From NCBI GenBank assembly GCA_022818135.1, contig JAFMSR010000019.1:4752293-4816292 (forward strand): a stretch of 64,000 nucleotides of DNA. The letters are read 5' to 3'. Under the pieces are notes generated by a model. The model ran no database searches, was not told where the DNA came from, and saw only the letters and a program-made list of their open reading frames with translations. Shown here one piece after another: positions 32,510 to 47,914 of the stretch. This DNA comes from Saxidomus purpurata (lineage: Eukaryota; Mollusca; Bivalvia; Venerida; Veneridae). How positions within the stretch are numbered: position 1 is the stretch's first letter; every line of letters begins with the position of its first letter. The position numbers were made by a program, and so were the translations under genes.

Positions 32510-35500
32510 CTGAAAAATCAACCAATCAAATTACTGATTATCTGAGATAGTCAATGATCTTACCAATCAAATTAATTCTCACAGTCTAACTGAAATCTGA
32601 CTAATCACTACAGCCAATCAAATTATTACATTATCCATGCATTGACCAACTATGTCAGTTAGAAGTTAATAACCAATGAAATTCCGTTCTACTTGACATT
32701 TTGAATAATCACCTCCAGTTTTCCTAAAATTTTGAATACTGATCAAGGTTCAACCAATTGCATCTTTCCTTACAAAATGTCAATACTTATTTAGCTGGAG
32801 AATCACTGATAAAAATACTACAAAGATAAAGAATGGAAATTCCCAATTTTTGTAACTTTTCAAAGAACAATAAAGTAACATCAAAAGTAAAACATCAGCA
32901 ATATCAAACTGCAAAACTGTAAATGCATTGTGGAAAATATTTATTATATAGGTATACATTTTGTACTATACAAATAGGCAGTTATTTTTTCTAGAATTAA
33001 AAGTCAAATTAAGCTAGAACTGTTTCTAAGAAATATAGCATTAAGGAAGAAACAGTGGGATCTAAAGGTAAATATATGGGGCCAAAGTGTTCCAAGCAAA
33101 GATGGCTTAAAGTACAGGAAGTGATTATAACTGCTTTCTGATAACCTATGATGAAAATGTTAAAGCTGTGTTCTGCAAAGTATAGCTCTTAAGAGGCCAA
33201 CAGTGAACCTATCTGTTCTGATCAATTTCTGCCATTTTAGACATTCCAGTGACTAATTCAAAATCATTTTAAGTGTGCACCCCTATGAATAATTAATGGT
33301 AGTATCCAAATTGAAAGATGGACAAGTCCATTTTAGAAATTGAGGAAAGTCAGGGTAAAGCAACAACAGTGAGCTGTCTTATCTCTCTTTATAAAGCCTA
33401 TACAGTTCAAGCAACTACTTAAAGGGAGGTTAGTATATAATAATTCTAAGTAAGGGGAGATAAGCCAGGTATGTATTAGGTAATGGGTGGGGTATGATAT
33501 AAACAGAGCTAGCAGCAGAGAGACATTTTTGAAAGTTGACTGCAAAAATTCATATAAGTTAACAGTTTTGCAGTTAACCCTCTGTATGGTAATCATGTAA
33601 TACCCGAGCCTTTGATTTACTGAACTCCTGGGGATGAAAAACAATGCAAAGTCTGGTCAATTTATAGATAATTTCTCTTGAAAATATTTGTACCTATAAT
33701 TTACTACAGTAACAGTGATCTCAATGGATGACAACTGTTACTATAATTACATCAACAGTGTATGACATCATTGCAGTGCTATAAATAGATCAACAGTCTA
33801 TGATATCATTGGACTGCTATAAATAGACCAGCAGTGTATGACATCATTGTACTACTATAAATAGATTAACAATGACTGCCATGTCTGTATATGATAATAG
33901 GAGATATTTTATATATCAACAACAGTACAGCTTGACCATTCACTAACATTGCACCAACACTACTACCTCAAAAGTAGTCTAGAACCCAAAAACTATTCCA
34001 AATAGCACTCTACCATAAAAAGTAGTCTAGAACCCAAAAACTAGAAACAATTTAGCACTCTACCATATATCATGCAAATAAACTTTCCTTATAATAACAG
34101 TTAGCAAGCAAATACATCTACTCTCAGCTTAACATCATGTTTATTGACACCAAGAATGATCTATCATGACTATCATGCAAATGCAATTTACAGTTTGCCC
34201 TACTTTCCAATTCAATCAAATGCTCCAATTTTACAAAAATGCAACTTGAAGATTAATTTTCAATATTGTCTTAGCATCTGCAATATTAAAATAATTATTC
34301 AACATATTTTTTTCAATAAGTAGAGCTGTTACATCACAGACCTTAGCTGTAGCCCTCAATCTATATATTTCAAAACAAAAATTGTCTGTAGGTGGAGCAA
34401 ACTGTGAGCTGAGTTATAGGTTAATATTACATGAATAAAGAAACTTATTGCTGCCGTTCGCTGAAACCTGCCTTGCAATGAATTTGCTTAGTCAGCAATA
34501 AATTTGCTTATTCAGCAATAAATTTTCTTATTCCGCAATAAATTAACTTATTCCGCAGTAAATTTGCTTATTCTGCAATAAATTTGCTTATCCAGCAATA
34601 AAGTTGCTTATTCTGCAATAAATTGCTTATTCTGCAATAAAGTTGCTTATTCAGCAACAAATTTGCTTATTCCGCAATAAATTTGCTTATTCGCAATAAA
34701 CGCTTATTCGCAATAAATTTGCTTATTCAGCAATAAAGTTGCTTATTCTGCAATAAATTTGCTTATTCAGCTATAATTAATCTGGCGTAACATTTACAGC
34801 AATAAACTTGCTTATTCAGCAATTCCTGTAATATGGACCTATTACTTAAACTTACATAATGGTCTACAACATATCATGCAAAACAATAAAATATTACACA
34901 GCAATATGTCATTAGCAAGCAATATTAGAATATCTAAATTTGATTTATGCAAAATTATCATACTGTATAGTAAGTTAATTTGGCAAGACCAAATTTAGTC
35001 CAGCTGAACAGAAACTAAATATTAAGCCCCCTGATAACTTAAATATGTTTACACAGAATAATGAATTTACTAACAAAATTAATAATGATAGAACTGCACT
35101 CTTTATACTCTAAAACAATGTAAAATATATTTTCTAACTAAATACATTGTATTGAATGAAATTAATTGAATTACTTACACTTCTCTTTACAGTGTAACAG
35201 TATACCCCATCTGGCTAATAAAGTCCCCCAAAATTAACAAAGACATCCTTCGGCAAATGTTACGAAATCTAACTTAAAAACACTTCTGTCACTTATATAC
35301 TTTATGTCAAGTAATTTTCATTCTACAATATTGCTTGATGTGCACACGGGTTTGGCTAAAACAAAAGCATAATTTTTTTAATTCTGTCAAATCTGAAAAT
35401 CAGACATACAAAACATTTACTCCCCCTCTTCATTTTTACAAAAAGACAAATTTATGTAAAGTTACAGTGGATGTCACAATTTCAAATGTTACATTGGTTG

Positions 35501-38500
35501 CTAATTTAGGAAGATTTTCAATTTTGACATCCATGGGGATCTTGCAAAATAAAATGATGACATGGTTTCTTTGGAGAAAATTTTTCAAACCCTTCATATG
35601 AAACTAAATAAATTAGTTGTCAACAAAGGGAGGTCACTCAAACCACACCAAAAAGGGGAAGCAACTCCAAAATCAAAGGTAAGAGCAAATAAGTTCAGCA
35701 AAACATATATAAAATCCAAAGCGTACAGAAATGCTGTAAAATAATAATTGCCGGCACCCAATGCTCTTGGTCCCTTCTGGCTATATTATATATTATGGGA
35801 AAAATCACTAGCAAAGTTTTGTTTTCATCAATATTTTATTAATTAACTGCCAACCTATGAAATTTTTTTGCACTTAACATTTTGATACTCTTCAATAGAA
35901 GTCCAAAAATGCACTAAATTTCAAATTGCTCATCTGCTTTGTATGTTGCTTTGAAATATTACAGTAAATTGGGTAACTTTCTCATAACTTAAAATTTCAT
36001 AAAACTGAATTTGCGCAATTTGATAGCAGAGACATATTTGTGAATCTTGACTTAAAAAAAAAATTATGAATCGTGAATTTCAAAATTATAGATCATGAAT
36101 TTCAAAATTCTGAAAGGAGAACTATATGCTTATAAAATTTGTATGAGTCTAATATTTTGCCAAAAATATAAAAATATAAAGTAGCAAAGGGGGAATGGCA
36201 AAGATAAAATATTTTGAAATCAAGCAGTATTGCTACTAGAATACAAAAATTTTGCTACTACGATTATTATTCATCAGAATACAAAATTTTGCTTTTTAAA
36301 AATCACCCACAATTGGGGAAATGAGCAAATATAGGGGTGTCCGACAATGCACAAATACTGCACTAAATGAAAGCATAATATTACGGCAAAAAAAAAAAAA
36401 AATTTGCAGTGCCACGGAAACCTACTTTTCCACTCTGCTTCATTTCTTTCACTTTCTGCTTTTTGCCAGCATCCTTCTTTCTCTCCAATGTGTCTTTCTT
36501 TCTATCCAACGTGTCGTCCTTAAAGTTTTTGAAATAGTTAGGCCACTGTGCTAGGACAGTGCAAATGTTACAGCAGTGTATAAGGCCAAAATAAATTAAT
36601 ATTGCAGTTCTGGGAACCATACCAACCATATCTTTTAGTCCCTATTTCAAATTATTTTTCAGTAGCCACAAAAAATAATCTGCCACTTTCCAATACTGAG
36701 AAAAATAAAATTGTCCTGTATTTAGCTAAAACAAAACAATTAAAAAAACATAATTTTTTTCTGACTTACGCACCCTTTTGTTTTTTCAGTATGTTCCCAA
36801 AACCCCAATACTGTTTTCATGGCCTCATAGCAGGCAAAACTGCACTATGAATTGGTGTTTTATAACATAAGTGTGTTTCCTAAATAACCAAGACTATAGC
36901 TCTTACACTGAAGTTGTAAGGGTATCACATTTACTGTAAAAATCTTTATATTCGCAAGCTGTTTATTCAGCAATTTCCCTATTTTTCTAGTTCTTCACAA
37001 GACGTAAGTTTTTTAATTAAGGAACAAGCACTTTTTTAATTACACAATCATTGTTTCTTTACTATTTTAGCGAGTTTGATGAATTTGAGAAGTGCTTCAT
37101 TCACATTTATTATGATGACAATCTTGCGAAAAAAACGACTTTTACAGTAGGTAATTCTCGTAACAAATCTTACTAGCTTACAGAACAGCCATTTGCACTT
37201 GATTTACAGAAAACATTTTCTATTTATTTCTCTCTTTCTAATTTATTACAGCATGCCCTACTTCCCTATCCATTAATTACAAATGCTCTTATTTCATTCA
37301 ACAAAGAGAGATGTATTTTCCATATTGACTCAGTGTCAATTATTTCACTTATTTTTCAAATAAGTAGGACCGTGACATCACAAAGATAAACTCCGCCCTA
37401 CAAATATCTATATCTATATTTCAATGCAAACATTATCTATAAGTTGAACTTTTAAGTCCATATCACAGGAATAAACAAACTTAATGCTGTGGTTTGTTAA
37501 CGCTCCCTTGCAATGAATTTCCTTTTTCCTATTAATATAAACCAATAAACTATTACGGTACTTAATATGAAGAAGGGGATAGGATAATTGCCGTTGATCA
37601 CTGGGTTCCCAATTTTTTTACTCTGGCCTCTGTTTATGTGTACCATAGGGAACCAGCCATAGATTTCATAAATGAAAACGCAGAGTAACGTACCATCTAC
37701 TTTATGATGTAACAGTAGAACAAGAGATGATAAACTGTCATAAAATATGCCCGCAAGTGAAAAAGTCTAAACTGTTCAAATTTTGGCAATCAAAGGGCAA
37801 CAACTCTGGAGTGACTGGCATATAAAAAGACATTTTCTGTAAACAAGTGCCTATGATGATGACTAGCTAACTACGTCTGTATAATATTCATTATCTATAT
37901 TAATGCCAAGTTACACAAACATCGACTAAAAAAAACAACAATTCTAATCTTTCAATAATCAAAAAGTTCAGCTATAGTCAAAATAAGACCATTAAATTGA
38001 TTCGTTCTTCTTTGTTAGTAGCATGAAAACTGAATTTTCCACAAGTGATTTTCAGTGATACACAACAAACCGTGAAAAGTTACTTTACATGAAATGTTAA
38101 ATGAATTTTCGCAGGGTTTAACGCCCGCTTTTCAACACAATTTCAGTTATTTTTACAAGCAGGCAGTTGTGCTAACCATCATTCCTGGTAAGAACCAGTA
38201 CTAGACTCCTATCCTCTGTAAGAAACTGCCAACTTTCTCACATACAGAAACATGGTCCAAAGCCGGACTCAAGCCCATGACCGTCGGTCAAAAAGAGGTT
38301 ACAGTGATTCCAAGCCAGTGACTTATTACTAGCACTCCACTAGAAAGCAGGTTAAATGTTAAATTTAATTTTTGTGACATTAGAATTCACAATTCAAAAA
38401 AACAAAGAAAGGGCAACAAATGGCCCCTGAAATTTCTGAGATCCCTGTGAAATAAGTCCACTTGCCTGGTAGATCACTAGATAATGTTATATACCAAAAG

Positions 38501-41500
38501 GTTTTCCTATATACGCCTTTGTAAAACAAGTGCCCCCGGGACAAGGTCAATTTTGACCCCAGGTGCATATTCTTGAACATAAAATGTAACAAGGTTATGG
38601 CAATGCTACATGCAAAATGTAAAAGCTCTAGCCTTGCGGTTTCAGAGTAAAAAGATTTTAAAAATTTTTCCTATATAGGCTTTTGTTAAACTAAGTGACC
38701 CCACAACGGGTAATTTTGACTGGTTATAATTGAACAACTTGGTAGAGGTCCACTTGCCAATGCTATATCAAATATCTAACTATATGCCTTATGGTTTCAG
38801 AGTAAGAAGAACTTTTTACCAAATTTTTCTGAGAACATGCCTATTTATAACTAAGGACCCCCTTTAAGATATAACAAATTTTGAACAGGTTTCTTAATTG
38901 GAACAATCTTGTAGAGGTCCACTAGCCAATGCAGACCTGTAAAATTAATCTCGCTAATTAGTATGTGGCACCATGTATATGAAGATTTTTACCAAGCCCT
39001 TCATATCAGCCTATGCAAAACTAATACCAAACTTAATCTTTGAACCGGGGTCATAATTTATCAAGTCATCGTAGAGGTCCACTAGACAGTGCTACATGCC
39101 CTTTATCTAGAACTTGACCATTGTAGTTTCCACATAGAACAGACAAATATTTTTAACTTTTCTAAGATATGCAAGAACAAGAGAACTAAGGCACACTTCG
39201 GGGAAATGTTGCCCGGCTAAAATTAAAATCTTGGTAGAGTCCACTAGACAAACCTAACACCTACCACAATACCTCAAGGCCTTGTGGTTTCAGTAGGAGA
39301 ACATTGCCAAGTTTTTCCTTTTTTTGCTTAGACAACAAGAGTTCATGCATTGAATGGAATTCTTTGAATCGCAAGGCTTATAAGGATACAGGCCTGCATA
39401 GTTTTATCAACCTTCCTCTTTCAGAGAACCATGTCCATTTGAACAAAAATCTTGTCTGGATGAAGGACCCAGACTAGTTAAATTACTGGATTTTGAATAG
39501 CCACCTTGGCGTTTCAAGGTGAGCTAATACAATCTGATTTTGATAGATTTTTACAACAAATGTTACTGAAATTTCTGAGATCTCTGTGAAATTAATCTTC
39601 TATGCATAATTCTGCATTTTAATGCTGCTCGGGTTTAAGAACTGATTTAATGTTTCTGGTTAAAGTTTAAAGCTGCTATCAAGTTGCATATATTTAAAAA
39701 GCTAAGATTCTCCAAAATGATTTCTCAAGCATGCAATGTAATAGTTGTGGCTAGATATCAACAAAAAAGCAACCTACATAGCAATTTGAGAAAATATATT
39801 CAAATAGTTTATTTTTTTGTTTAACGGCACCACTACATCTTTATAGTTAAGGGAGTAACTTTCAAATTCACTTGTAATGCTTGTATACTACGCTATTATA
39901 TGTTATGTTCAGAGTTAGAAGAACTTTTTCACCAAAATCTGAGAACAAGCATTTTAACAAGTGATTTTAAGATATAACAAATTGTGAACAGTTTCTTCAC
40001 AGGAATATCTAGGGTATTAACCATACAGACCTGTAAAATTAATCTGTCCTAATTAGTAATTTTGCAATCCATGTATATGTATGCATACCAGGCCCTTCAT
40101 TCAGTATGTACTAATATACCTAAACTTAATATTCTGAAAATGTATGATAATATAGATCATGTGCATAACAGTCATACTAACTTTAATGCAATTGACCATT
40201 TTTTTTGCCACTTTAGTAAGTCTAACAATTCAAAATATATGTGTTTGCTTCAACATTTTAAGCATGAAAGAACAAGAGTACATAGAAATTCAAAATTTGC
40301 TGATTAGCTTTGATATACTCAAACATAACTTCTAGCAACTATACCACAGTGACTGCTGACTCATTAGGAAGAACAGACAAAATTTACATTTTTCTTGACA
40401 ACAATGACAAACATTCCAGAATATGAATCACAAGGCTATAAATGTAGGCCGACAGTTCTTTACCTTCTCTTTGAAACCAGTCCAGAAAAAATCTTTCTCT
40501 ATGAAACCCAGTCTAAGGTAACAGTGGTCCTAGATTTTGATTCAGCTCAAACTTTTCTTAACATTAAACTGACTATGCAGATGCTATTTGATATCACTGT
40601 TACAAGGCTTAATTATTTGCACCTAAGCAATGTCTATATAGAAATTCTTCAACAGTATTTTACTTGATGATTCATAAATAATTTACTTGTCAATCACAAA
40701 ATAATCTTCTTAGAAATCGCTTACAATATAATTCTGCATGAAATCAAACTAAACAGGTGCGACAGAGGAGGCCAGGTGTATGTTCTTGCCATGGACGCAA
40801 CCGTATAGAATTTATAAAACTATGTGTTTGCCTTGCAAATCCCGAGACATATACATTAACACTAGCCTACAAATGACAATTTTCTCTGAGGTTACTTATC
40901 AAGCTATTAGTATTTACTAACCAAATGTAAATTCTTGGGACAATTTACTGAACAATCGGAATTTTTACCTTTTCTTGGAAGGAACAATGCTAATTCTTCT
41001 TAAATACTCCATAATTGACATCTTTCAGGTCGGATGGATGGTCGACTGGCTCATCATCACCGGCCTGAAAGGTCAAGGTCAAACTTGTCAACAGTGGTCC
41101 AGATCGGTCAGGGTCAAACTTGTCTATACATTAAATGATTTGCTGGTGACTTTTAAATATACATTCTACAATTTTATTTGCACTCTGCAATAATCTTACT
41201 GTAAACCTTTCAGAAATTATTTCAAACTTTTTATTCTTAAATTCATTAATTCTGCACCCACAAACAGTTTTACAGACTTAGAAGTACATTGCTTTCACAG
41301 ACTCTTGTCCAAGGAAACTACCTCATGCAGCTTGACTGGGCTTTGAACCCAGATGCCCTTAACTGTGAAGCAGGTGCTGTACCCCCTTTGCCAATCAACT
41401 TGACTTAAAACCTAAGATTACAGGGCTATTCAATGTACATGTGTTATTACTGACACAAAAATAACAGCATTAAAAAGGATAAGATATACTACCTTATACT

Positions 41501-44500
41501 TTAACAATGTGTCAGTTTTGTTTATCATCCAATAGGGGCTATACACTGACACGTCTAGAACACCCGGACCTTGTTTGTAGTGAAGACCCAGGTCCTGAAA
41601 TACAGAATGTCAATTGATTGTTACAGTAAAAGTTTAAGCATTTATATACCAAATTGAATGTCATTCATTATGAGAGGGCAAGCAATTTCTGACCTACAGC
41701 ATTGTCTACTGAAACATGTCTACCTCCAAATTTATTCAAACTTAAATCACAATTTTAACACATAGTTTTCAAAACATTGAAATGAATATTAAGGAACAAT
41801 TCTTTTTTCAAATGATAATAATGCCCAAAAATGGTCCAAAAAAGCTTTAAAATGGACAAAACTCTTCAAATGGACCAAAAAAAACTACCTTAAAATGGTT
41901 TAAAAAAAAAAATTCTGTAAATTTTAATTACACTGCATTGTTCATGCCCAACATAAAAAGTTCACCTGATGAAGTTTATTACTTGTACAACAAAATGCGT
42001 AGTCAGTATGATTCAAATTGTTTATAGTCCCTGCGAGACCCAAGGATTTTACCTCAGGTGAATCTACCAAGGCCAAACAAATGCATTGTGAACTTTTTTT
42101 TTTAGTTTGTCTTCTTTCTTATCTTATACCAAGTACACATAGAATATATCTTACCAGAGTTAGTTTCTTGGACTTGTCGTATGCTTCAAATGTCCAGACG
42201 GATAACTCTGGTATATCAACTTCCAATAACCGTCGCCCCACCCACTCCATGCCCTGGTAATCTTGGATCTGAAACAAAAGTTGTAAGTTTACATTTTTTC
42301 ACTTACACAGAACATAGAGATAAGTTCAGTAACCTATACTGACAACATTTTGAGGTTTAAACTATAGAGCAGACAAGGTTAATCATTTGATCTATAGAGC
42401 AGACATTTTTTAATAATTGAATATAGGGCGACAAGGTTAATCCACCGTTTGAATATAGAGCAGACAAGGTTACTACTTTTGGTAACTTTAGCAGGTTAAT
42501 CCACTGTTGAACTATAGAGCGACAAGGTAAGCCTAGTTTGAATTAGAGCTGACTAGGTTAATCCACCTGTTTGAACTATGGCCGAATGGAATCACTTTAG
42601 AACTATAGAGAGTCAAGGTTAATCCACCTGTTGGAACTCATAGGCGACAGTAATCCAGTTTGAACTAGAGACAAGGTTAATCCATGTTTGAACTATACCA
42701 GCATGTCAATGTTAATCCACCTGTTTGAACTAAGCCAAACAAGGCTTCATCATCTTTGAAATTAAGGGCATATTACAAGAGAACGGACTCTTTGGCCAAT
42801 TTTGGTTCAAGGGCCATAATCCAAAAGTCCTTCTGAGCTGTGCCCTGATATTATGTCCAAAGATATTTTCATAATTTTAAAGACTGTTTAACTCCTAAGG
42901 TGGACAATTTTATTTTGGCCTGGATTTCTCAAGGGCAAGATAAAAGTGCCTGGATTGATTTGGGATTTACGAACTTGGCCAGGGACTTTAGAACTTAGCA
43001 AGCACTAATCCAGTAATGGCCCATTGTCTAGTTTTAACTGAACAAATCCTTTGTTATAATAAGAATTTAATCTTAGTCTTGCCCACACACTATCAAGATG
43101 GAGTTACACGTCAAGGTGATCAGACTGTACCCTAATATAAGATATTTACAATTTAAAGCTGTTTTCCCCAGAGGTTTTTATGCTGGCTTCAAAAGTACAT
43201 AGATTCATAAACAGTTCAGAACCTTACCAGCATGACAGGTAGTTTTCAAGTATGCTCCGGCAAGACAAGTAACAAAGGGCAATAACTCTGTAACGAGTGG
43301 TATGGTTCTTGAGCACTGCACCTTCATTGGCTAGACCCAATTGTATTGAATTCACAAGTAGTTTTCAAGTTATTTAGCCGACAAAAGTAACAGGCAATAC
43401 TTGTAATGTCAAAATGGAGTTATCATTCTTATCACTGCACTTTATCTAATATGCTAACTTGTATGAGTTATATTAATTCCACTTTTTCATTTTGTTCCGA
43501 AAGGTAGAGACATGGCCTTGACCTTTACAAGGCCATGACCAACCACCGGGTAACTACTATATAATGACTATACCCTGAGATGGTTAGCGACCCCTTGACA
43601 AATAACAGTTTTGACCTAAATGCTTGTAAAGTTCAAGGTTATGCATGAGAATGATGGGGTAAAGGTGAAAGGTCACTTACCTCAAGCACTACCTTGACCT
43701 TGTAAGGTAAAAGGTTATGCATGACAACAGTAGGGTAAAGGTGAAAGGTCGTTGACTTGGCAGCCAATGTGTCACCTCCTTCGTAGTACACTGATTCAAT
43801 GTCTGCTCTGACCTAAAAATCAAGTAAAATATCAATAGCATTATCAATTAATGTTCGATACTTCTTACTAAATACACAAACATAAAAAGTGAAATTAAAG
43901 TAACATGTTAAACAGTAGGGTGTACCACTGGTGCATTTATCACCTGTACTACACGTTCAACAGTAGGGTGTATCACTGGTGCATTTATCACCTGTACTAC
44001 ACGTTCAACAGTAGGGTGTACCACTGGTGCTTTATCACCTGTACCACACGTTCAACAGTAGGGTCTACCACTGGTGCATTTATCACCTGTACCACACGTT
44101 CAACAATAGGGTGTACCACTGGTGCATTTATCACCTGTACTACATGTTCAACAACTTAGATAAATATGGTAAAACACAACCCTTCCATCCTTTCAAAGCA
44201 ATATGGCTGTAACTGTTATTATCATAAATACAAGTTATGGCATTGTTGCGTCAAATGGACAATGTTTTATTTAAACTCAGCGAGACAATCGTACCTTGAA
44301 ATAGAATGGTTGTTGCCCGGAGTCAGCCTTGCACATCAGCTGTTTCAAGCCAAGATTCTCTGCACCCTTCCAGCTTACAGGATCACTTAGCTGTGTGCAT
44401 CTTAAACAAGAAATAAACTTCTTATTAAGTAATGAGCATCAAATGTGAATGCATTTTAAAAACGCCCAAACATCTGCTAAAGGGTAACTAACATTGTAAA

Positions 44501-47500
44501 AAAGTTAAGTGTTGGATTCTACTGTTACCGTCAGAGTAAACTTTGTTCAGTTGTCTAATAAAATCTGCAAGCGTTAGGGTGTATTGTACTGTGTATTGTA
44601 CTGTGTATTGAACTTGATTTTGTCATTCTATAATATCATATTGATCTTGTATCGGGGTTGGTTGTTTACAACAATTGTTCATGTCAAATTTAATCAGGGC
44701 AAGAGGCGGGGATGGGGCTGTGCCAATGCAAACACTTACCCTTCTTTGATTGGCTTAAACATGAACTGTCCTGACGTTGTGTATATTGTATGTAATGGCA
44801 GACTGAAAATTTCCTCGGGACTGACTGACGAAACAATCATATCCCCCTGCTGAGGATCTTTGAAATACACGTCCACTGGTACTGTCAGATGGTTCATAAC
44901 CTAAATATAAAAAGTTCACAGGTTACAGAATTACCCCCCTTTAATAAAATCACCTCCCTTTTCAAATACAATTAAACAATTAATAAAAGTATATTTATAT
45001 GCATTGTTCTTGCCAAGAATAATATATACCAATGAGATTCACTGATAAAGCATTCCTAAAACAAAGATATTAACTGTTTATGTTACATGGTGATAGATAA
45101 ATGTTACTTTAGGAATAGTCAACATTAGACTGTGATTAATTATAGAATAATTCATGGAGAAGAGCTCAGATGCATACTTTCAATTCTAACACAACAAAAT
45201 ATTTAAATATATCAGACCCTGCTCATAGTATCACTCGGTGAGAGGATTAGGGAATTCCAGTTGGTAACCTTGACAACTAAACCATAGATGCATAGCTCTC
45301 ACTAATACTGACCAATCAAAATTCATCGTTATACCTGGACGGAAGATCTAAATGTAACGGTTCTCTGTCCCAGTGATGTATGTGTGTCACAAACTATCGC
45401 CCACTGTTCTCCACCTTTGTTGTCAACGTGAAACAGACGTTTCTCAGCACGCTTGATGGTTACCTCCCTTGTGGCATTGAATTTCTCAACCTATGAAAAA
45501 GACAACAACTGAGATGTACCAATTTTTCATGTTTATCCGAACATGTCCACCAGGCATTCCAGGGGACCTGAAAGCGTGCTTACCAAGATCCTAATGCGCT
45601 TTTGATTTAAAGAACTTGTATTTAATTAAAACCACAAGCCCTTAACAAGTCCCAAGCATATGCTTAAGGCAAATGACAACTTTTCAAATGTCTGCAATGC
45701 ATGTCCTATACTACGTATTTTCAAAGTTCCATTTTCACAGACATTAAATCTAAATATGGCATCCATTACAATATAATATTTATGTAACTAACAAAAATAT
45801 TCCAGTAGATTTCTTGTAAACTAGGCTTTAACCTTTGCCCTACTGGAGGCAAATGACTCAACCTTTGCGACCATTGCTATCATGATCAGTCTGCACATCC
45901 GTAAATTTTTGATGAACACCCCTTTGAACTTTTAATGGTACTGCCCAAACTGATAGATGGACAAGTCCATTTTGGAAATATAGGGGTGGTTTTGCTGATT
46001 TTCTAAACAAACATTTTCCGCTACCTGGAAGATCATTTTCTTCTCATCCGAGGCATGAGACGCTTTGATCACTGACGCCTGTCGTCGTAATTGCGGGCCG
46101 TCTTTGTTCTTTAGTGGCAAGGAGTCTCCGAAGAGCAACTTGACTTTTCCACTTGTTGCATCTTGGGGTAACTGTAACAGCAATATCAAATCAACAATTT
46201 AAAGGAAGAAGAAATTGTCTTTATTTCTTTTTTTTTTTTGTACTTCTTTTTTTTTTTTTAACAGAACAGTTCACAAATGTTGTTGTTGTAAAAGTTTATT
46301 TCGGTCATTTTTACAGATGGGCAGTTTTACCTTACCATCTTTTCTGAGAAAACTAGTACTTAAACCTTATCCTCTGTTAGAAACTACCAACTTTCTGACA
46401 TAAAGAATAATGGTCGGTAGCAGGGCTTACACCCATGACTCTCAATCTATGGTAAGTTAGTGATTTCAAATTGGCCACTGTAACCACTTGACCATGGAGG
46501 CGGACAACTTCATCTTTCTGTTTGTTGGATCTGGAGATAACTCTTACAGAAATAACAACACAACAATTTAGAAGTCATAGAGCAACTTCACCTTTCGACT
46601 TGTTGTATGACGAACTATCTACAATAACAACCATTCAGAACAATTTAAAACAGTAACCCAACCTTTCCACTTCTTGTGCACATCACAGATTAACCACAAG
46701 ATCAGTACAAAACAAGTCTAATAAATATGCTTTGACGCTTTATACAAATTATAAGGTTATTGAACAGGTGTATGAATATGGTAATTTTTTTGTGAAAAAA
46801 ATTTCCTGATTTGTGAGCTGATAGACTTATTCGCAAATTTTAAATTTGTGAAAGGAGAAATCTCTAAAAGTAAATCTATGTGAATGAATCTTTTGCAAGA
46901 TTTGTAACTCAGCGAAGTGTGCAATGAGGAACTTTAGTCAGTTATCTCCCATTAATACTCTCTAAATGCAGTTAGGTCCTTTCATTTGGATTACTCTGCT
47001 TTCTCCCCCTACCCCTTTTCTTTGTTCAATATAATTAAATTTAAGGCAAATATTGCTAATCATGATAATATCTTTAATGGGCTTTTAGTTCATGTTCTAT
47101 TCACACCCCAGTGTCTATTTTTTACAGTCCTTGCATTTTAATCAACACATGTGTGAGATATTTCGCACATAATATTTTTTTTTTCTCTATGTGGACCCGC
47201 CCCCCCCCCCCCCCCAAAGTCAGAGGATTCCAACTAGAAAGGACCTACTTGCAAATTGGGATACCTTGGACTTTATTTGACAAGAGAGATAATTTCTTTT
47301 CCACTAAAGGTTCTCATTCGTGAAAATAGTAAAGATAAAATCATCGCAAACATTACCGAATTTACAGTAAAGTATATAATAAACCTTTGACTCACCTCAA
47401 ATGCATTGTCGAGTTTAAGCATCAAATCAACACCAGTGATGTTACGTATAATGTAGGGTGTCATCACCTCCCCAGCTTTCTGTGTCGGCTCTACCAAAGC

Positions 47501-47883
47501 ATATGCTTCACCAAAAGCCTGAATAGTGTACAGAAACACTATTGATTAGCAGTTCAGTGCTGGGCAAAGGGTGAAAAACTATTCAAACATTTTTTCCAGT
47601 TACAAAGAAAGTGCTTTCTGATAGGTTTATAACAAACTTTTAATTGCAAATGACATCAAACTAAAGGAGAATTTCTCCTTATATTTTTGGAGGCTGAGTC
47701 CTATATACAAGTCTGACTTATGCAAAAGCAAATGTTAACAAGGAGTGCCACAGCATCTATAAGCAGAATTGACATTATTTTGTATCTTGTATCTTGTTCA
47801 ATGAATAAAGATTCAACACAAATGGTAATTTCCATAAACATAATGAAACAGGTTTTTCAACTGCCAAAAACTTCTCTTTTCAC

Positions 47884-47914
<31 letters not shown>

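Larger units (their letters stand above)
32510..40463 (-). other. Large VPS13 intron; no other gene seen
   Basis: About 8 kb without a supported exon. It holds minisatellites (33735-33865, 33958-34065, 34478-34830), two diverged copies of a ~350-bp segment (34126-34500 and 37200-37520), a Ser-SINE (38165-38345), a decayed tandem-array element (38385-39530) and plain AT-rich sequence. ORFs up to 103 codons (33333-33644, minus) show no family resemblance. Confidence 0.7.

Noticed and set aside
34478..34830. CRISPR-like array
   Set aside because: Units are directly tandem without unique spacers, in a eukaryotic intron; it is a minisatellite.
43905..44212. Repetitive protein with VYHWCIYHLYY repeats
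   Set aside because: It is a translation of a 50-bp non-coding minisatellite inside a VPS13 intron.
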